Source: Streptomyces lateritius
GTDB lineage: Bacteria > Actinomycetota > Actinomycetes > Streptomycetales > Streptomycetaceae
DNA length: 64,000 nt
Assembly: GCF_014649715.1 (NCBI RefSeq)
Contig: NZ_BMTO01000007.1
Coordinates: 361,509-425,508 of the forward strand
Direction of reading: 5' to 3'
Below the pieces are notes generated by a model. It was not told where the DNA came from, did not search any database, and saw only the letters and a list, made by a program, of their open reading frames with translations. This document shows positions 1 to 7,330 of this stretch, piece by piece. The translations under genes and the position numbers were made by a program. Position 1 is the stretch's first letter. Each line of letters begins with the position of its first letter.

Positions 1-1228
1 CGCCGCCGATCAGGCGCAGCGGCCGCTCCCGTACCCGGGGATCGGCCGGGTCGAGACCGCAGGCGCTGAGGAGTTCGTCGAGGGCGCGCAGGACGGTGAA
101 GGCGGCGCCCTCGTAGGCCGCGCCCAGGATGGCGCGCGGGGTGGTGGTGTGGCGCAGGCCGGTGAGGAGGCCGGTGGCGTGGGGCAGGTCGGGGGTGCGT
201 TCGCCGTCGAGGTAGGGCAGGACGACCACGCCGTCGCCGGGAGCGGCGTCCTCGCGGTCGAGTCCGAGGAGGCCGGCGAACCGGTCCACGGCGAGGGTGC
301 AGTTGAGGGTGCAGCCGAGCGGGAGATACGTGCCGTCGGCGGCGGCGAAGCCGGCGAGACCGGGAGCGGCGGGGCGGGTCCGGGTCGCGGCGAACACGGT
401 GCCGGAGGTGCCGAGGCTGACGACGGGGTGGTCGAGGAGTCCCGCGCCGCCGAGGCCGAGTCCGACGGCGGCGGCCATGTTGTCCCCCGTGCCGGCGGCG
501 ACGGCGACGGTGCCGGGCAGGCCGAGAGCCCGGGCGGCGGCCGCGGTGAGCGTGCCGACGCGGGTGGCGCCGCTCGGGGCGACGGCGGGGAGCACCGCCG
601 GGTCCAGGCCGAGGAGGTCCAGGAGTTCGGGGTCGTAGGCGGACTTCTCCGTGCTGTACCAGCAGGTCCCGGAGGCGTCCCCGGGGTCGGTGACGGCGAT
701 GCCGGAGAGGCGCTCGGTGAGGAAGTCGTGGGGCAGCCGGACGGCCGCCGCGGTCCCCGCGACGGCGGGTTCGTGGGCGCGCAGCCACTGCCATTTGGCC
801 GCCGTCATGGAGGCGACCGGGACCGAGCCGGTCCGGGCGAGCCAGGCGCCGGGGCCGCCGAGCGCGGCGGTGAGTTCGGCGGCCTGGGGCGCGGAGCGGG
901 TGTCGTTCCAGAGCAGCGCGGGCCGCAGCGGGCGGCCGGCGGCGTCGAGGACGACCAGGCCGTGCTGCTGGCCGGCGACGGCGATGCCGACGACGGCGGA
1001 GGCCGGCACGCGCGCTTCGGCCAGCGCGGCGGCGACCGCCTCGCGCAGCGCGCGCCACCAGGCCTCGGGGGCGCTCTCCCGGGCTCCGTCGGAGCCGGTG
1101 ACAGTGTGCGGGGCACGGCCGACGGCGAGCAGGGCGCCGGTGGTCGCGTCCACGAGGGCCGCCTTGGTGGACTGCGTGGAGCTGTCCACGCCGATCACGA
1201 CCGGGGCCGCCGGACGGGTCGCCGCCAT
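1..1228 (-). CDS. xylB: Xylulokinase, C-terminus cut by window edge
   Basis: FGGY-family sugar kinase that phosphorylates D-xylulose to xylulose 5-phosphate in the cytosol, the second step of the isomerase route. Reading the minus strand from the ATG at 1228 gives about 409 codons with no stop before the window edge, against roughly 480 for the family, so the last fifth is missing. The N-terminus shows the phosphate-binding IGVDSSTQSTKA motif. Further in are GIAVAGQQHGLV, the substrate-contact segment ALLWNDTR, and the ATP-site GTGDNMAAAVGLG and SLGTSGTVFA stretches. A GGAAAGG ribosome site lies just upstream. It is divergent from xylA, so the two share the regulatory interval 1229-1556. Identification is strong; only the left end is unknown. 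Confidence 0.95.
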   Translation of the reverse strand, partial: MAATRPAAPVVIGVDSSTQSTKAALVDATTGALLAVGRAPHTVTGSDGARESAPEAWWRALREAVAAALAEARVPASAVVGIAVAGQQHGLVVLDAAGRPLRPALLWNDTRSAPQAAELTAALGGPGAWLARTGSVPVASMTAAKWQWLRAHEPAVAGTAAAVRLPHDFLTERLSGIAVTDPGDASGTCWYSTEKSAYDPELLDLLGLDPAVLPAVAPSGATRVGTLTAAAARALGLPGTVAVAAGTGDNMAAAVGLGLGGAGLLDHPVVSLGTSGTVFAATRTRPAAPGLAGFAAADGTYLPLGCTLNCTLAVDRFAGLLGLDREDAAPGDGVVVLPYLDGERTPDLPHATGLLTGLRHTTTPRAILGAAYEGAAFTVLRALDELLSACGLDPADPRVRERPLRLIGG

Positions 1229-1270
1229 GAACTTCAACCTTTCCTCGGACTCTTCGGGCCAGGGTCCTTG

Positions 1271-1332
1271 GGGACTCGGGTCTTCGGGACTCGGGTCTTC
1301 GGGACTCGGGTCTTCGGGACTCGGCCTCTTCC
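1271..1332. repeat. 15-bp tandem repeat in the xylB-xylA intergenic region
   Basis: Three exact copies of GGGACTCGGGTCTTC occupy 1271-1285, 1286-1300 and 1301-1315, followed by a partial copy to about 1332. A decayed continuation rich in GGCTCGGRCTCTTC-like units runs to about 1440. The 328-bp interval 1229-1556 holds this array, then the inverted repeat at 1458-1488 and the xylA ribosome site, with no gene. The array lies in the 5' untranslated region expected for xylB. Its 15-bp period leaves a short open frame of SSGLG repeats, which I regard as non-coding. Confidence 0.9.
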
Positions 1333-1457
1333 GGGCTCGGACTCTTCCCGGCTCGGGCTCATCCCGGCTCGGGCTCTTCGAGCACTCGGGCCGCTGCGCG
1401 CACTCGGGTGCTTCGGGTGTTTCGCGTGCTTCGGGTCTGGCGCGCTGTCGCGCCGTA

Positions 1458-1488
1458 CCGTATTAGTTATCGCAGAAAACAAATACGG
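1458..1488. promoter_or_regulatory. Probable ROK-type operator for xylA/xylB
   Basis: CCGTATTAGTT and AACAAATACGG form an 11-bp inverted repeat with one mismatch and a 9-bp spacer. It is an AT-rich island in a very GC-rich region. It lies about 70 bp before the xylA start, between the divergent xyl genes. Long interrupted AT-rich dyads are typical of ROK-family xylose repressors, so a XylR-like protein is inferred. The repressor may be encoded left of the window or be the ROK protein at 47300-48622. Confidence 0.65.
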
Positions 1489-1556
1489 CGGCCAGACCCT
1501 GCCGCCCCCGTTTCGCGCACACCTCCTCCCGCGCCCATCCGAAAGAGGGACAGATC

Positions 1557-2726
1557 ATGCCAGAACGCTTCGCCCCCACCCCCGAAGACCGGTTCACCTT
1601 CGGACTCTGGACCGTCGGATGGCAGGGCCGCGACCCCTTCGGCGACGCCACCCGTCCGGCGCTCGACCCGGTCGAGTCGGTCGAGCGGCTCGCCGCCCTC
1701 GGGGCGTACGGCGTGACCTTCCACGACGACGACCTCGTCCCCTTCGGAGCGCCGGACGGCGAGCGCGAGGCCGTCGTCAAGCGCTTCCGCGACGCCCTGG
1801 AGCGCACCGGCCTCAAGGTGCCGATGGCCACGACCAACCTCTTCACCCACCCCGTCTTCAAGGACGGCGGCTTCACCGCCAACGACCGCGACGTGCGCCG
1901 CTACGCGCTGCGCAAGACGATCCGCAACATCGACCTCGCAGTCGAGCTCGGCGCCACCACCTATGTGGCCTGGGGCGGCCGGGAGGGCGCCGAGTCGGGG
2001 GCGGCGAAGGACGTCCGCGTCGCACTCGACCGCATGAAGGAGGCCTTCGACCTCCTCGGCCAGTACGTCACCGAGCAGGGCTACGACCTGCGCTTCGCGA
2101 TCGAGCCCAAGCCGAACGAGCCGCGCGGCGACATCCTGCTGCCGACGATCGGTCACGCGCTCGCGTTCATCGAGCGCCTGGAGCGGCCCGAACTGGTGGG
2201 CGTGAACCCGGAGACGGGCCACGAGCAGATGGCGGGCCTCAACTTCCCGCACGGCATCGCCCAGGCGCTGTGGGCCGGCAAGCTGTTCCACATCGACCTC
2301 AACGGCCAGTCCGGCATCAAGTACGACCAGGACTTCCGCTTCGGGGCAGGGGACCTGCGCCAGGCGTTCTGGCTGGTGGACCTGTTGGAGACGGCCGGGT
2401 ACGAGGGGCCCCGCCACTTCGACTTCAAGCCGGTGCGCACCGACGGCTTCGACGGCGTGTGGGAGTCCGCGAAGAACTGCATGCGCAACTACCTGATCCT
2501 CAAGGAGCGCTCCGCCGCCTTCCGCGCGGACCCCGAGGTCCAGGAGGCACTCTCGGCCTCCCGCCTCCCCGAGCTCGCGACCCCCACCGCCGCGGACGGT
2601 CTCGCCGGCCTGCTCGCCGACCCCGCCGCTTTCGAGGACTTCGACGTGAACGCGGCGGCCGAACGGTCCATGGCCTTCGAGCGCCTGGACCAGCTGGCCC
2701 TCGAACACCTGCTGGCGGTCCGCTGA
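1557..2726 (+). CDS. xylA: Xylose isomerase
   Basis: Converts D-xylose to D-xylulose (and D-glucose to D-fructose) in the cytosol, using two divalent metal ions. The 389-aa product has the usual Streptomyces length and the familiar N-terminus RFTFGLWTVGWQGRDPFG. The active-site segments are THPVFKDGGFTANDRDVR, YVAWGGREGAE, the metal-binding EPKPNEPRGD, VGVNPETGHEQMAGLNF and HIDLNGQSG. The ATG at 1557 follows a GAGGGA ribosome site. The gene is divergent from xylB and is followed by a strong hairpin at 2754-2787, so it is probably a single-gene transcript controlled by the 1458-1488 operator. Confidence 0.98.
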   Translation: MPERFAPTPEDRFTFGLWTVGWQGRDPFGDATRPALDPVESVERLAALGAYGVTFHDDDLVPFGAPDGEREAVVKRFRDALERTGLKVPMATTNLFTHPVFKDGGFTANDRDVRRYALRKTIRNIDLAVELGATTYVAWGGREGAESGAAKDVRVALDRMKEAFDLLGQYVTEQGYDLRFAIEPKPNEPRGDILLPTIGHALAFIERLERPELVGVNPETGHEQMAGLNFPHGIAQALWAGKLFHIDLNGQSGIKYDQDFRFGAGDLRQAFWLVDLLETAGYEGPRHFDFKPVRTDGFDGVWESAKNCMRNYLILKERSAAFRADPEVQEALSASRLPELATPTAADGLAGLLADPAAFEDFDVNAAAERSMAFERLDQLALEHLLAVR

Positions 2727-2753
2727 CCCCACCGCCGAACTCCCCACCACGAC

Positions 2754-2787
2754 GACGGGCGCCCTGGCCATGGACCGGGCGCCCGTC
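2754..2787 (+). terminator. Hairpin terminator after xylA
   Basis: GACGGGCGCCC (2754-2764) pairs perfectly with GGGCGCCCGTC (2777-2787) across a 12-nt loop, 28 bases after the xylA stop. There is no U-tract, as is common for Streptomyces terminators. Confidence 0.7.
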
Positions 2788-2857
2788 GCCGTACGCTCCC
2801 AGCCTCCCCGCCCCGCCCCCGCCCCTCCCCCAACCCAACCCCGCGCCCCACAGGACA

Positions 2858-2870
2858 GCAAGCGCTTTCC
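2858..2870. promoter_or_regulatory. LacI-type operator GCAAGCGCTTTCC
   Basis: The core AAGCGCTT is a perfect palindrome centred on CG, as in LacI/GalR-family operators. The same 13 bases occur, inverted, at 33440-33452, and a two-mismatch copy lies at 22586-22598. It sits 20 bp before the -35 box of the GntR operon. Confidence 0.65.
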
Positions 2871-2889
2871 ACCAATCCTGCCGGAAGCA

Positions 2890-2918
2890 TTGACGAAACA
2901 TGAACACCCCCCTAGCTT
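2890..2918 (+). promoter_or_regulatory. Vegetative-type promoter of the GntR operon
   Basis: TTGACG (2890-2895), a 17-bp spacer and TAGCTT (2913-2918) match the actinobacterial HrdB-type consensus. The expected transcript start is near 2925, about 55 bases before the GntR start codon. Confidence 0.6.
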
Positions 2919-2940
2919 CATCGGCGTTGCACTTCGTACG

Positions 2941-2950
2941 TCATATATGA
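2941..2950. promoter_or_regulatory. Palindrome TCATATATGA, likely GntR operator
   Basis: A perfect 10-bp AT-rich palindrome lies between the predicted transcript start and the GntR start codon. This position suits autorepression by the FCD-type GntR protein encoded just downstream. Confidence 0.5.
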
Positions 2951-2980
2951 GACGCGATACATGAGATCTGAGAGTGCGTC

Positions 2981-3622
2981 ATGGCCTTCGCCCCCAGCCC
3001 CATCCCGTCCCGCACCCAGTACGTCCTGGAGGCGATCAAACACGACATCCTCACCGGCGGACTGAGTCCCGGCCAGCCCCTCGTGGAGACCGAGCTCGCC
3101 GCCCGCTTCGGGGTGTCGAAGACGCCGGTGCGCGAGGCCCTGAAGACGCTGGCCGGAAGCGGTCTCGTGGTGATGAGCCAGTACAAGGGCGCGACCGTAC
3201 GGATGGTGGACGCCGACATGGCCCGCGCGGTCTACGACGTACGGCTCCTGCTCGAGCCGGAGGCGGTACGCCGTACAGTCGCCGCCGGGGCGGCGCTCGA
3301 CGAGGCGCGGGACGCGCTGAACCGGGCGGCGACGGCGGAGGATCCGGCCGAACGCTCCCTGGCCAACCGGGACTTCCATCGCGCCCTCTATCTGCCCTGC
3401 GGAAACCCGCTGCTCGGCCGGATGCTGGACGAGGTCCGCGACCAGGCCGCACTGGTGTCCACCGTGGCCTGGGCCACGACGCCCTCGTGGGAGCGCGAGG
3501 CCGCCGAGCACGAGGAGATCCTGCGGCTCGCCGCGGCCGGCGACTCCGCCGGCGCGGGCCTGGCCGTGCACGACCACATCGCCTCGTTCGTCGAGCGCGC
3601 CTTCCCCGAAGACGGTGAGTGA
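2981..3622 (+). CDS. GntR-family (FCD) transcriptional regulator
   Basis: A 213-aa DNA-binding regulator. The N-terminal winged helix (about residues 10-75) carries the GntR signature PLVETELAARFGVSKTPVREAL. Residues 85-210 form the all-helical FCD ligand domain, with metal-type histidine and acidic positions in DFHRALY and near HDHIASF. FCD regulators usually sense sugar acids or other organic acids. It is the first gene of the long plus-strand run and overlaps the next gene by 8 bp, so it probably controls the adjacent acid-degradation enzymes and itself through the TCATATATGA element. The effector is not visible; a 2-keto-3-deoxy acid or aldonate is plausible. Confidence 0.92.
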   Translation: MAFAPSPIPSRTQYVLEAIKHDILTGGLSPGQPLVETELAARFGVSKTPVREALKTLAGSGLVVMSQYKGATVRMVDADMARAVYDVRLLLEPEAVRRTVAAGAALDEARDALNRAATAEDPAERSLANRDFHRALYLPCGNPLLGRMLDEVRDQAALVSTVAWATTPSWEREAAEHEEILRLAAAGDSAGAGLAVHDHIASFVERAFPEDGE

Positions 3623-4535
3623 CCGAGTGACCAGGAATTTCGAGACCGAGAAGGCCGCGCTCGCCGATGTCGTGGCGATTCCGGTGACGCCGTTCGCCGA
3701 GGACGGCTCGTTGGACACGGCCGCCCACCGCGCGCTGCTGCGCCGGCTGCTCGACGCCGGCGTGCGCACGCTCACGCCGAACGGCAACACCGGCGAGTTC
3801 TACGCCCTCACCCCCGAGGAGCGCCGCCTGGTCACCGAGGTGACCGTCGAGGAGGCCGGCGACCGCGCCGCCGTCCTGGTCGGCGTCGGCCACGCCGTGC
3901 CGACCGCCGTGGCAGCCGCCCGCCACGCCCGGGACGCCGGGGCGGGCATGCTGATGGTCCACCAGCCGGTGCACCCGTACGTCTCGGAGGGCGGCTGGGT
4001 CGACTACCACCGGGCCATCGCCGAAGCGGTGCCGGAGCTCGGCATCGTGCCGTACATCCGTAATCCGCTGCTCGGCGGCGAGCGGCTCGCGGAGCTCGGC
4101 GCGGCCTGCCCCAACGTCATCGGCGTGAAGTACGCCGTGCCTGACGCGTCGCGCTTCGCCGGCTTCGCCCGGGACGCCGGCCTCGACCGCTTCGTCTGGG
4201 TGGCCGGGCTCGCCGAGCCGTACGCCCCCTCGTACTTCGCGAGCGGCGCCACCGGCTTCACCTCGGGTTTGGTCAATGTCGCCCCCTCGGTGTCCCTGGA
4301 GATGCTCACCGCCCTGCGGGCCGGCGACTATCCCGCCGCCATGAAGGTGTGGGAGCAGATCCGCCGCTTCGAGGAGCTGCGCGCCGCCAACGGCAGTGCC
4401 GACAACGTCACCGTCGTCAAGGAGGCGCTGGCCGCCCTCGGCCTGTGCCGCCGCGACATCCGTCCGCCGAGCCGCGAACTGCCCGAGGAGAACCGGGCCG
4501 AGGTCGCCGCGATAGCCGCCGGGTGGCAGGCATGA
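3615..4535 (+). CDS. DapA-family dehydratase/aldolase for a 2-keto-3-deoxy sugar acid
   Basis: A 306-aa (beta/alpha)8 Schiff-base enzyme of the dihydrodipicolinate synthase/N-acetylneuraminate lyase family. The phosphate-loop-like NGNTGEFYAL lies at residues 56-64. Tyr147 (VPYIRN) and the Schiff-base Lys172 (VIGVKYA) are both present. The context argues against lysine synthesis: it is coupled to a GntR regulator upstream and a sugar-acid dehydratase downstream (ATGA overlap). Members in such settings dehydrate 2-keto-3-deoxy-L-arabonate to alpha-ketoglutarate semialdehyde, or cleave or dehydrate related acids. I infer this type of role without fixing the substrate. The GTG at 3615 overlaps the GntR stop. 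Confidence 0.85.
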   Translation: MSDRVTRNFETEKAALADVVAIPVTPFAEDGSLDTAAHRALLRRLLDAGVRTLTPNGNTGEFYALTPEERRLVTEVTVEEAGDRAAVLVGVGHAVPTAVAAARHARDAGAGMLMVHQPVHPYVSEGGWVDYHRAIAEAVPELGIVPYIRNPLLGGERLAELGAACPNVIGVKYAVPDASRFAGFARDAGLDRFVWVAGLAEPYAPSYFASGATGFTSGLVNVAPSVSLEMLTALRAGDYPAAMKVWEQIRRFEELRAANGSADNVTVVKEALAALGLCRRDIRPPSRELPEENRAEVAAIAAGWQA

Positions 4536-6280
4536 GCGCGCACGAGACAGCGGGCGGGGGCGCGAGGAAGCCCGAGGAGCTGCGCAGTCACCGCTGGTAC
4601 GGAACGGACGGGCTGCGCTCGTTCAGCCACCGGGCCCGCACCCGGCAGCTCGGCTACCTGCCCGAGGAGCACCTGGGCAAGCCGGTCGTCGCCATCCTCA
4701 ACACCTGGTCCGACATCAACCCCTGCCACGTCCATCTGCGCGAGCGCGCGCAGGCGGTGAAGCGGGGCGTGTGGCAGGCCGGCGGCTTCCCCCTGGAGTT
4801 TCCCGTCTCCACCCTCTCGGAGACCTTCCAGAAGCCCACCCCGATGCTCTACCGCAACCTGCTGGCGATGGAGACCGAGGAGCTGCTGCGCTCCTACCCC
4901 GTCGACGGGGCGGTGCTGATGGGCGGCTGCGACAAGTCGACCCCGGCGCTTCTGATGGGCGCGGCCACGGTGGACCTGCCGACGGTGTTCGTGCCCGCGG
5001 GTCCGATGCTGCCGGGGCACTGGCGGGGGGAGACCCTCGGCTCGGGTACGGACATGTGGAAGTACTGGGACGACCGGCGGGCCGGTCTGATCGGCGACAG
5101 CGAGATGGCCGAGCTGGAGAACGGGCTCGCCCGCTCCCCCGGCCACTGCATGACGATGGGCACGGCCTCCACCCTCACCGCCGCGGCGGAGACGCTCGGG
5201 GTGACGATGCCGGGCGCCTCCTCGATCCCCGCCGTCGACTCCGGTCACGACCGGATGGCGGCCGCGTCGGGGATGCGGATCGTCGAACTGGTCCGGCAGG
5301 ACCTGCGGCTCTCGCGGATCCTCACCCGCGAGGCGTACGAGGACGCGGTCGCCGCCGTCCTGGCGCTCGGCGGTTCGACGAACGCCGTCATCCACCTGAT
5401 CGCCATGGCCGGACGGTCCGGGGTGAAGCTGACCCTGGACGACTTCGACCGGATCGCGCGGACCGTGCCGGTGCTCGCCAACCTCCGCCCCGGCGGCCGG
5501 TATCTGATGGAGGACTTCCACTTCGCCGGCGGCATGCCGGGCTTCCTCTCCCGGCTCACGGACCTGCTCCATCTCGACCGGCCGACGGTCGCGCACACGA
5601 CGCTGCGGGAGCAGCTCGACGGGGCGCTCGTGCACGACGACGAGGTCATCCGGGAGCGCGCCCGTCCGCTCGCGGACGAGGGCGGGGTCGCGGTGCTGCG
5701 CGGCAACCTCTGCCCGGACGGCGCGGTGATCAAGCACATCGCCGCCGAGCCGCACCTCCTCAAGCACACCGGCCCGGCGGTGGTCTTCGACGACTACCGC
5801 ACCATGCAGCGGACCATCGACGACCCGGAGCTCGGGATCACCCCCGACCACGTCCTGGTGCTGCGCAACGCCGGACCCAAGGGCGGCCCCGGGATGCCGG
5901 AGTACGGCATGCTGCCGATCCCCCGGCACCTGCTGGAGCAGGGGGTGCGGGACATGGTCCGGATCTCCGACGCCCGGATGAGCGGGACGAGCTACGGCAC
6001 GTGTGTGCTGCACGTGGCACCGGAGTCGTACGTCGGCGGGCCGCTCGCCCTGATCCGTACCGGCGATCTCATCACCCTGGACGTCGAGGCGCGCACGCTC
6101 CACGTGGACGTCGACGAGGAGGAGTGGGAGCGCCGACGGGCCGCGTGGACGCCCCCGCCGAAGCGTTACGAGCGCGGCTACGGCGCGCTGTACGCCGAGC
6201 AGATCTCCCAGGCCGACACCGGTTGCGACTTCGAGTTCCTGGCCAGGCCGGGAACGACCGCGGATCCGTACGCGGGCTGA
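4532..6280 (+). CDS. IlvD/Edd-family sugar-acid (pentonate) dehydratase
   Basis: A 582-aa iron-sulfur dehydratase of the dihydroxyacid/6-phosphogluconate dehydratase family, which turns aldonates into 2-keto-3-deoxy acids. Cluster cysteines appear at Cys65 (NPCHVH), Cys133 (GGCDKSTPA) and Cys206 (GHCMTMGTAS), the pattern of [2Fe-2S] pentonate and arabonate dehydratases. The C-terminal RNAGPKGGPGMPE and SDARMSGTSYGT motifs are intact. The start is the ATG overlapping the upstream stop (ATGA). With the preceding DapA-family gene it forms two consecutive steps of a non-phosphorylated pentose pathway. The branched-chain enzyme IlvD is an unlikely alternative because of the sugar locus and the N-terminal RSHRWYG segment. 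Confidence 0.88.
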   Translation: MSAHETAGGGARKPEELRSHRWYGTDGLRSFSHRARTRQLGYLPEEHLGKPVVAILNTWSDINPCHVHLRERAQAVKRGVWQAGGFPLEFPVSTLSETFQKPTPMLYRNLLAMETEELLRSYPVDGAVLMGGCDKSTPALLMGAATVDLPTVFVPAGPMLPGHWRGETLGSGTDMWKYWDDRRAGLIGDSEMAELENGLARSPGHCMTMGTASTLTAAAETLGVTMPGASSIPAVDSGHDRMAAASGMRIVELVRQDLRLSRILTREAYEDAVAAVLALGGSTNAVIHLIAMAGRSGVKLTLDDFDRIARTVPVLANLRPGGRYLMEDFHFAGGMPGFLSRLTDLLHLDRPTVAHTTLREQLDGALVHDDEVIRERARPLADEGGVAVLRGNLCPDGAVIKHIAAEPHLLKHTGPAVVFDDYRTMQRTIDDPELGITPDHVLVLRNAGPKGGPGMPEYGMLPIPRHLLEQGVRDMVRISDARMSGTSYGTCVLHVAPESYVGGPLALIRTGDLITLDVEARTLHVDVDEEEWERRRAAWTPPPKRYERGYGALYAEQISQADTGCDFEFLARPGTTADPYAG

Positions 6281-6312
6281 CGCCCGGGCCGGTCCACCCC
6301 CAGTTCCATCTG

Positions 6313-6326
6313 TTCGATTCATCGAA
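6313..6326. promoter_or_regulatory. TTCGA-N4-TCGAA operator before ABC permease operon
   Basis: TGTTCGAT-TC-ATCGAACA (6311-6328) is a perfect inverted repeat. Its core fits the TTCGA-N4-TCGAA motif also found at 20765, 21055 (degenerate) and 35054, beside the IclR gene, the acid dehydratase and GH51. An IclR-family regulator is the natural candidate. Confidence 0.65.
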
Positions 6327-6334
6327 CACCGTCT

Positions 6335-6348
6335 GCGAAGCGCTTCGC
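6335..6348. promoter_or_regulatory. LacI-type palindrome GCGAAGCGCTTCGC
   Basis: A perfect 14-bp palindrome 7 bp after the TTCGA element and 22 bp before the permease start codon. Its 12-bp core CGAAGCGCTTCG recurs at 33507-33518. Two adjacent different operators suggest dual control of this transporter operon. Confidence 0.65.
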
Positions 6349-6370
6349 GCCCGAGAACGGAGCCGCCGTC

Positions 6371-7330
6371 ATGGCCACAGCCGTGACCCCACCGCCCAAG
6401 GCACCCGCGACATCCGAGACGCCCCAGGCCCCCGCTCGTCGCCGCCGCACGGGAGTGGCACCACGCCGACTGCCGTATCTGCTGATCGCCCCCGCCGCGC
6501 TGCTGATGCTGGGGTTCATCGCCTACCCCGTGCTCAGCGTCTTCTACTACAGCCTGCAGCACTACAACCCCACGAAGCCCTGGCGGAACGGCTTCGCCGG
6601 CTTCGACAACTTCACCCGGATCTTCACCGACGACCCGCACTTCTGGGGGACGTTGACCTTCAGCCTGAAGTGGGTCGCCGTCGAGGTGACGCTGCAGCTC
6701 CTCTTCGGACTCGCGCTCGCCCTGATCGTCAACCAGACCTTCGTCGGCCGGGCGGTCGGCAGGGCGCTGGTCTTCTCCCCGTGGGCCGTGTCCGGGGTGC
6801 TCACCTCGGCGATCTGGGTCCTGCTCTACAACTCGCAGACGGGCATCACCCGTTATCTCGCGGACATGGGTCTCGGCGAGTACGGCACGTCCTGGCTCTC
6901 CGACACGTCCACGGTCTTCTCCGCGGTGGTCGTCGCCGATCTGTGGCGCGGGGTGCCCTTCTTCGCGATCCTCATCCTCGCCGACCTCCAGTCCGTACCG
7001 AAGGACCTGTACGAGGCGGCCGAGGTGGACGGCGCGGGGCGGATACGGCAGTTCGCGCACATCACGCTGCCGCACCTGAAGGACGCGATCATCCTCTCCA
7101 CCCTGCTGCGCGCGGTGTGGGAGTTCAACAACGTGGACCTGCTCTACACCCTGACGGGCGGCGGCCCAGCGGGCGAGACCACGACCCTCCCGCTCTACAT
7201 CGCCAACACCAGCGTCGACGCCCACAACTTCGGCTACGCCTCCGCCCTGACGACGGTGGCGTTCGTGATCCTTCTCTTCTGCTCGATGGTCTATCTGCGC
7301 CTGAGCAAGTTCGGAGGCGAGAGCAAGTGA
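6371..7330 (+). CDS. ABC sugar transporter permease, MalF type
   Basis: A 319-aa inner-membrane permease with about six hydrophobic segments after a basic, proline-rich cytosolic N-terminus (residues 1-35). The EAA loop that docks the ATPase is clear in EAAEVDGAGRIRQFAHITLP. It pairs with the MalG-type permease that follows with a 4-bp GTGA overlap, and with the binding protein encoded at 12000-13340. Unusually, four enzyme genes separate the permeases from the binding protein. No ATPase gene is nearby; in Streptomyces such importers normally share MsiK. The GH43 in the same run suggests arabino- or xylo-oligosaccharide import. Confidence 0.93.
   Translation: MATAVTPPPKAPATSETPQAPARRRRTGVAPRRLPYLLIAPAALLMLGFIAYPVLSVFYYSLQHYNPTKPWRNGFAGFDNFTRIFTDDPHFWGTLTFSLKWVAVEVTLQLLFGLALALIVNQTFVGRAVGRALVFSPWAVSGVLTSAIWVLLYNSQTGITRYLADMGLGEYGTSWLSDTSTVFSAVVVADLWRGVPFFAILILADLQSVPKDLYEAAEVDGAGRIRQFAHITLPHLKDAIILSTLLRAVWEFNNVDLLYTLTGGGPAGETTTLPLYIANTSVDAHNFGYASALTTVAFVILLFCSMVYLRLSKFGGESK

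Noticed and set aside
1271..1440. CRISPR array
   Set aside because: The repeats are 15 bp, directly adjacent with no spacers, and there are no cas genes.
149..2893. A 914-codon plus-strand open frame across xylB and xylA
   Set aside because: It is antisense to xylB and out of frame with xylA, with Gly/Arg-rich composition; a product of very high GC.
4771..7326. Upstream extension of the MalG permease frame
   Set aside because: Lies out of frame within the IlvD-type and MalF genes; the GTG at 7327 with GTGA coupling is the natural start.
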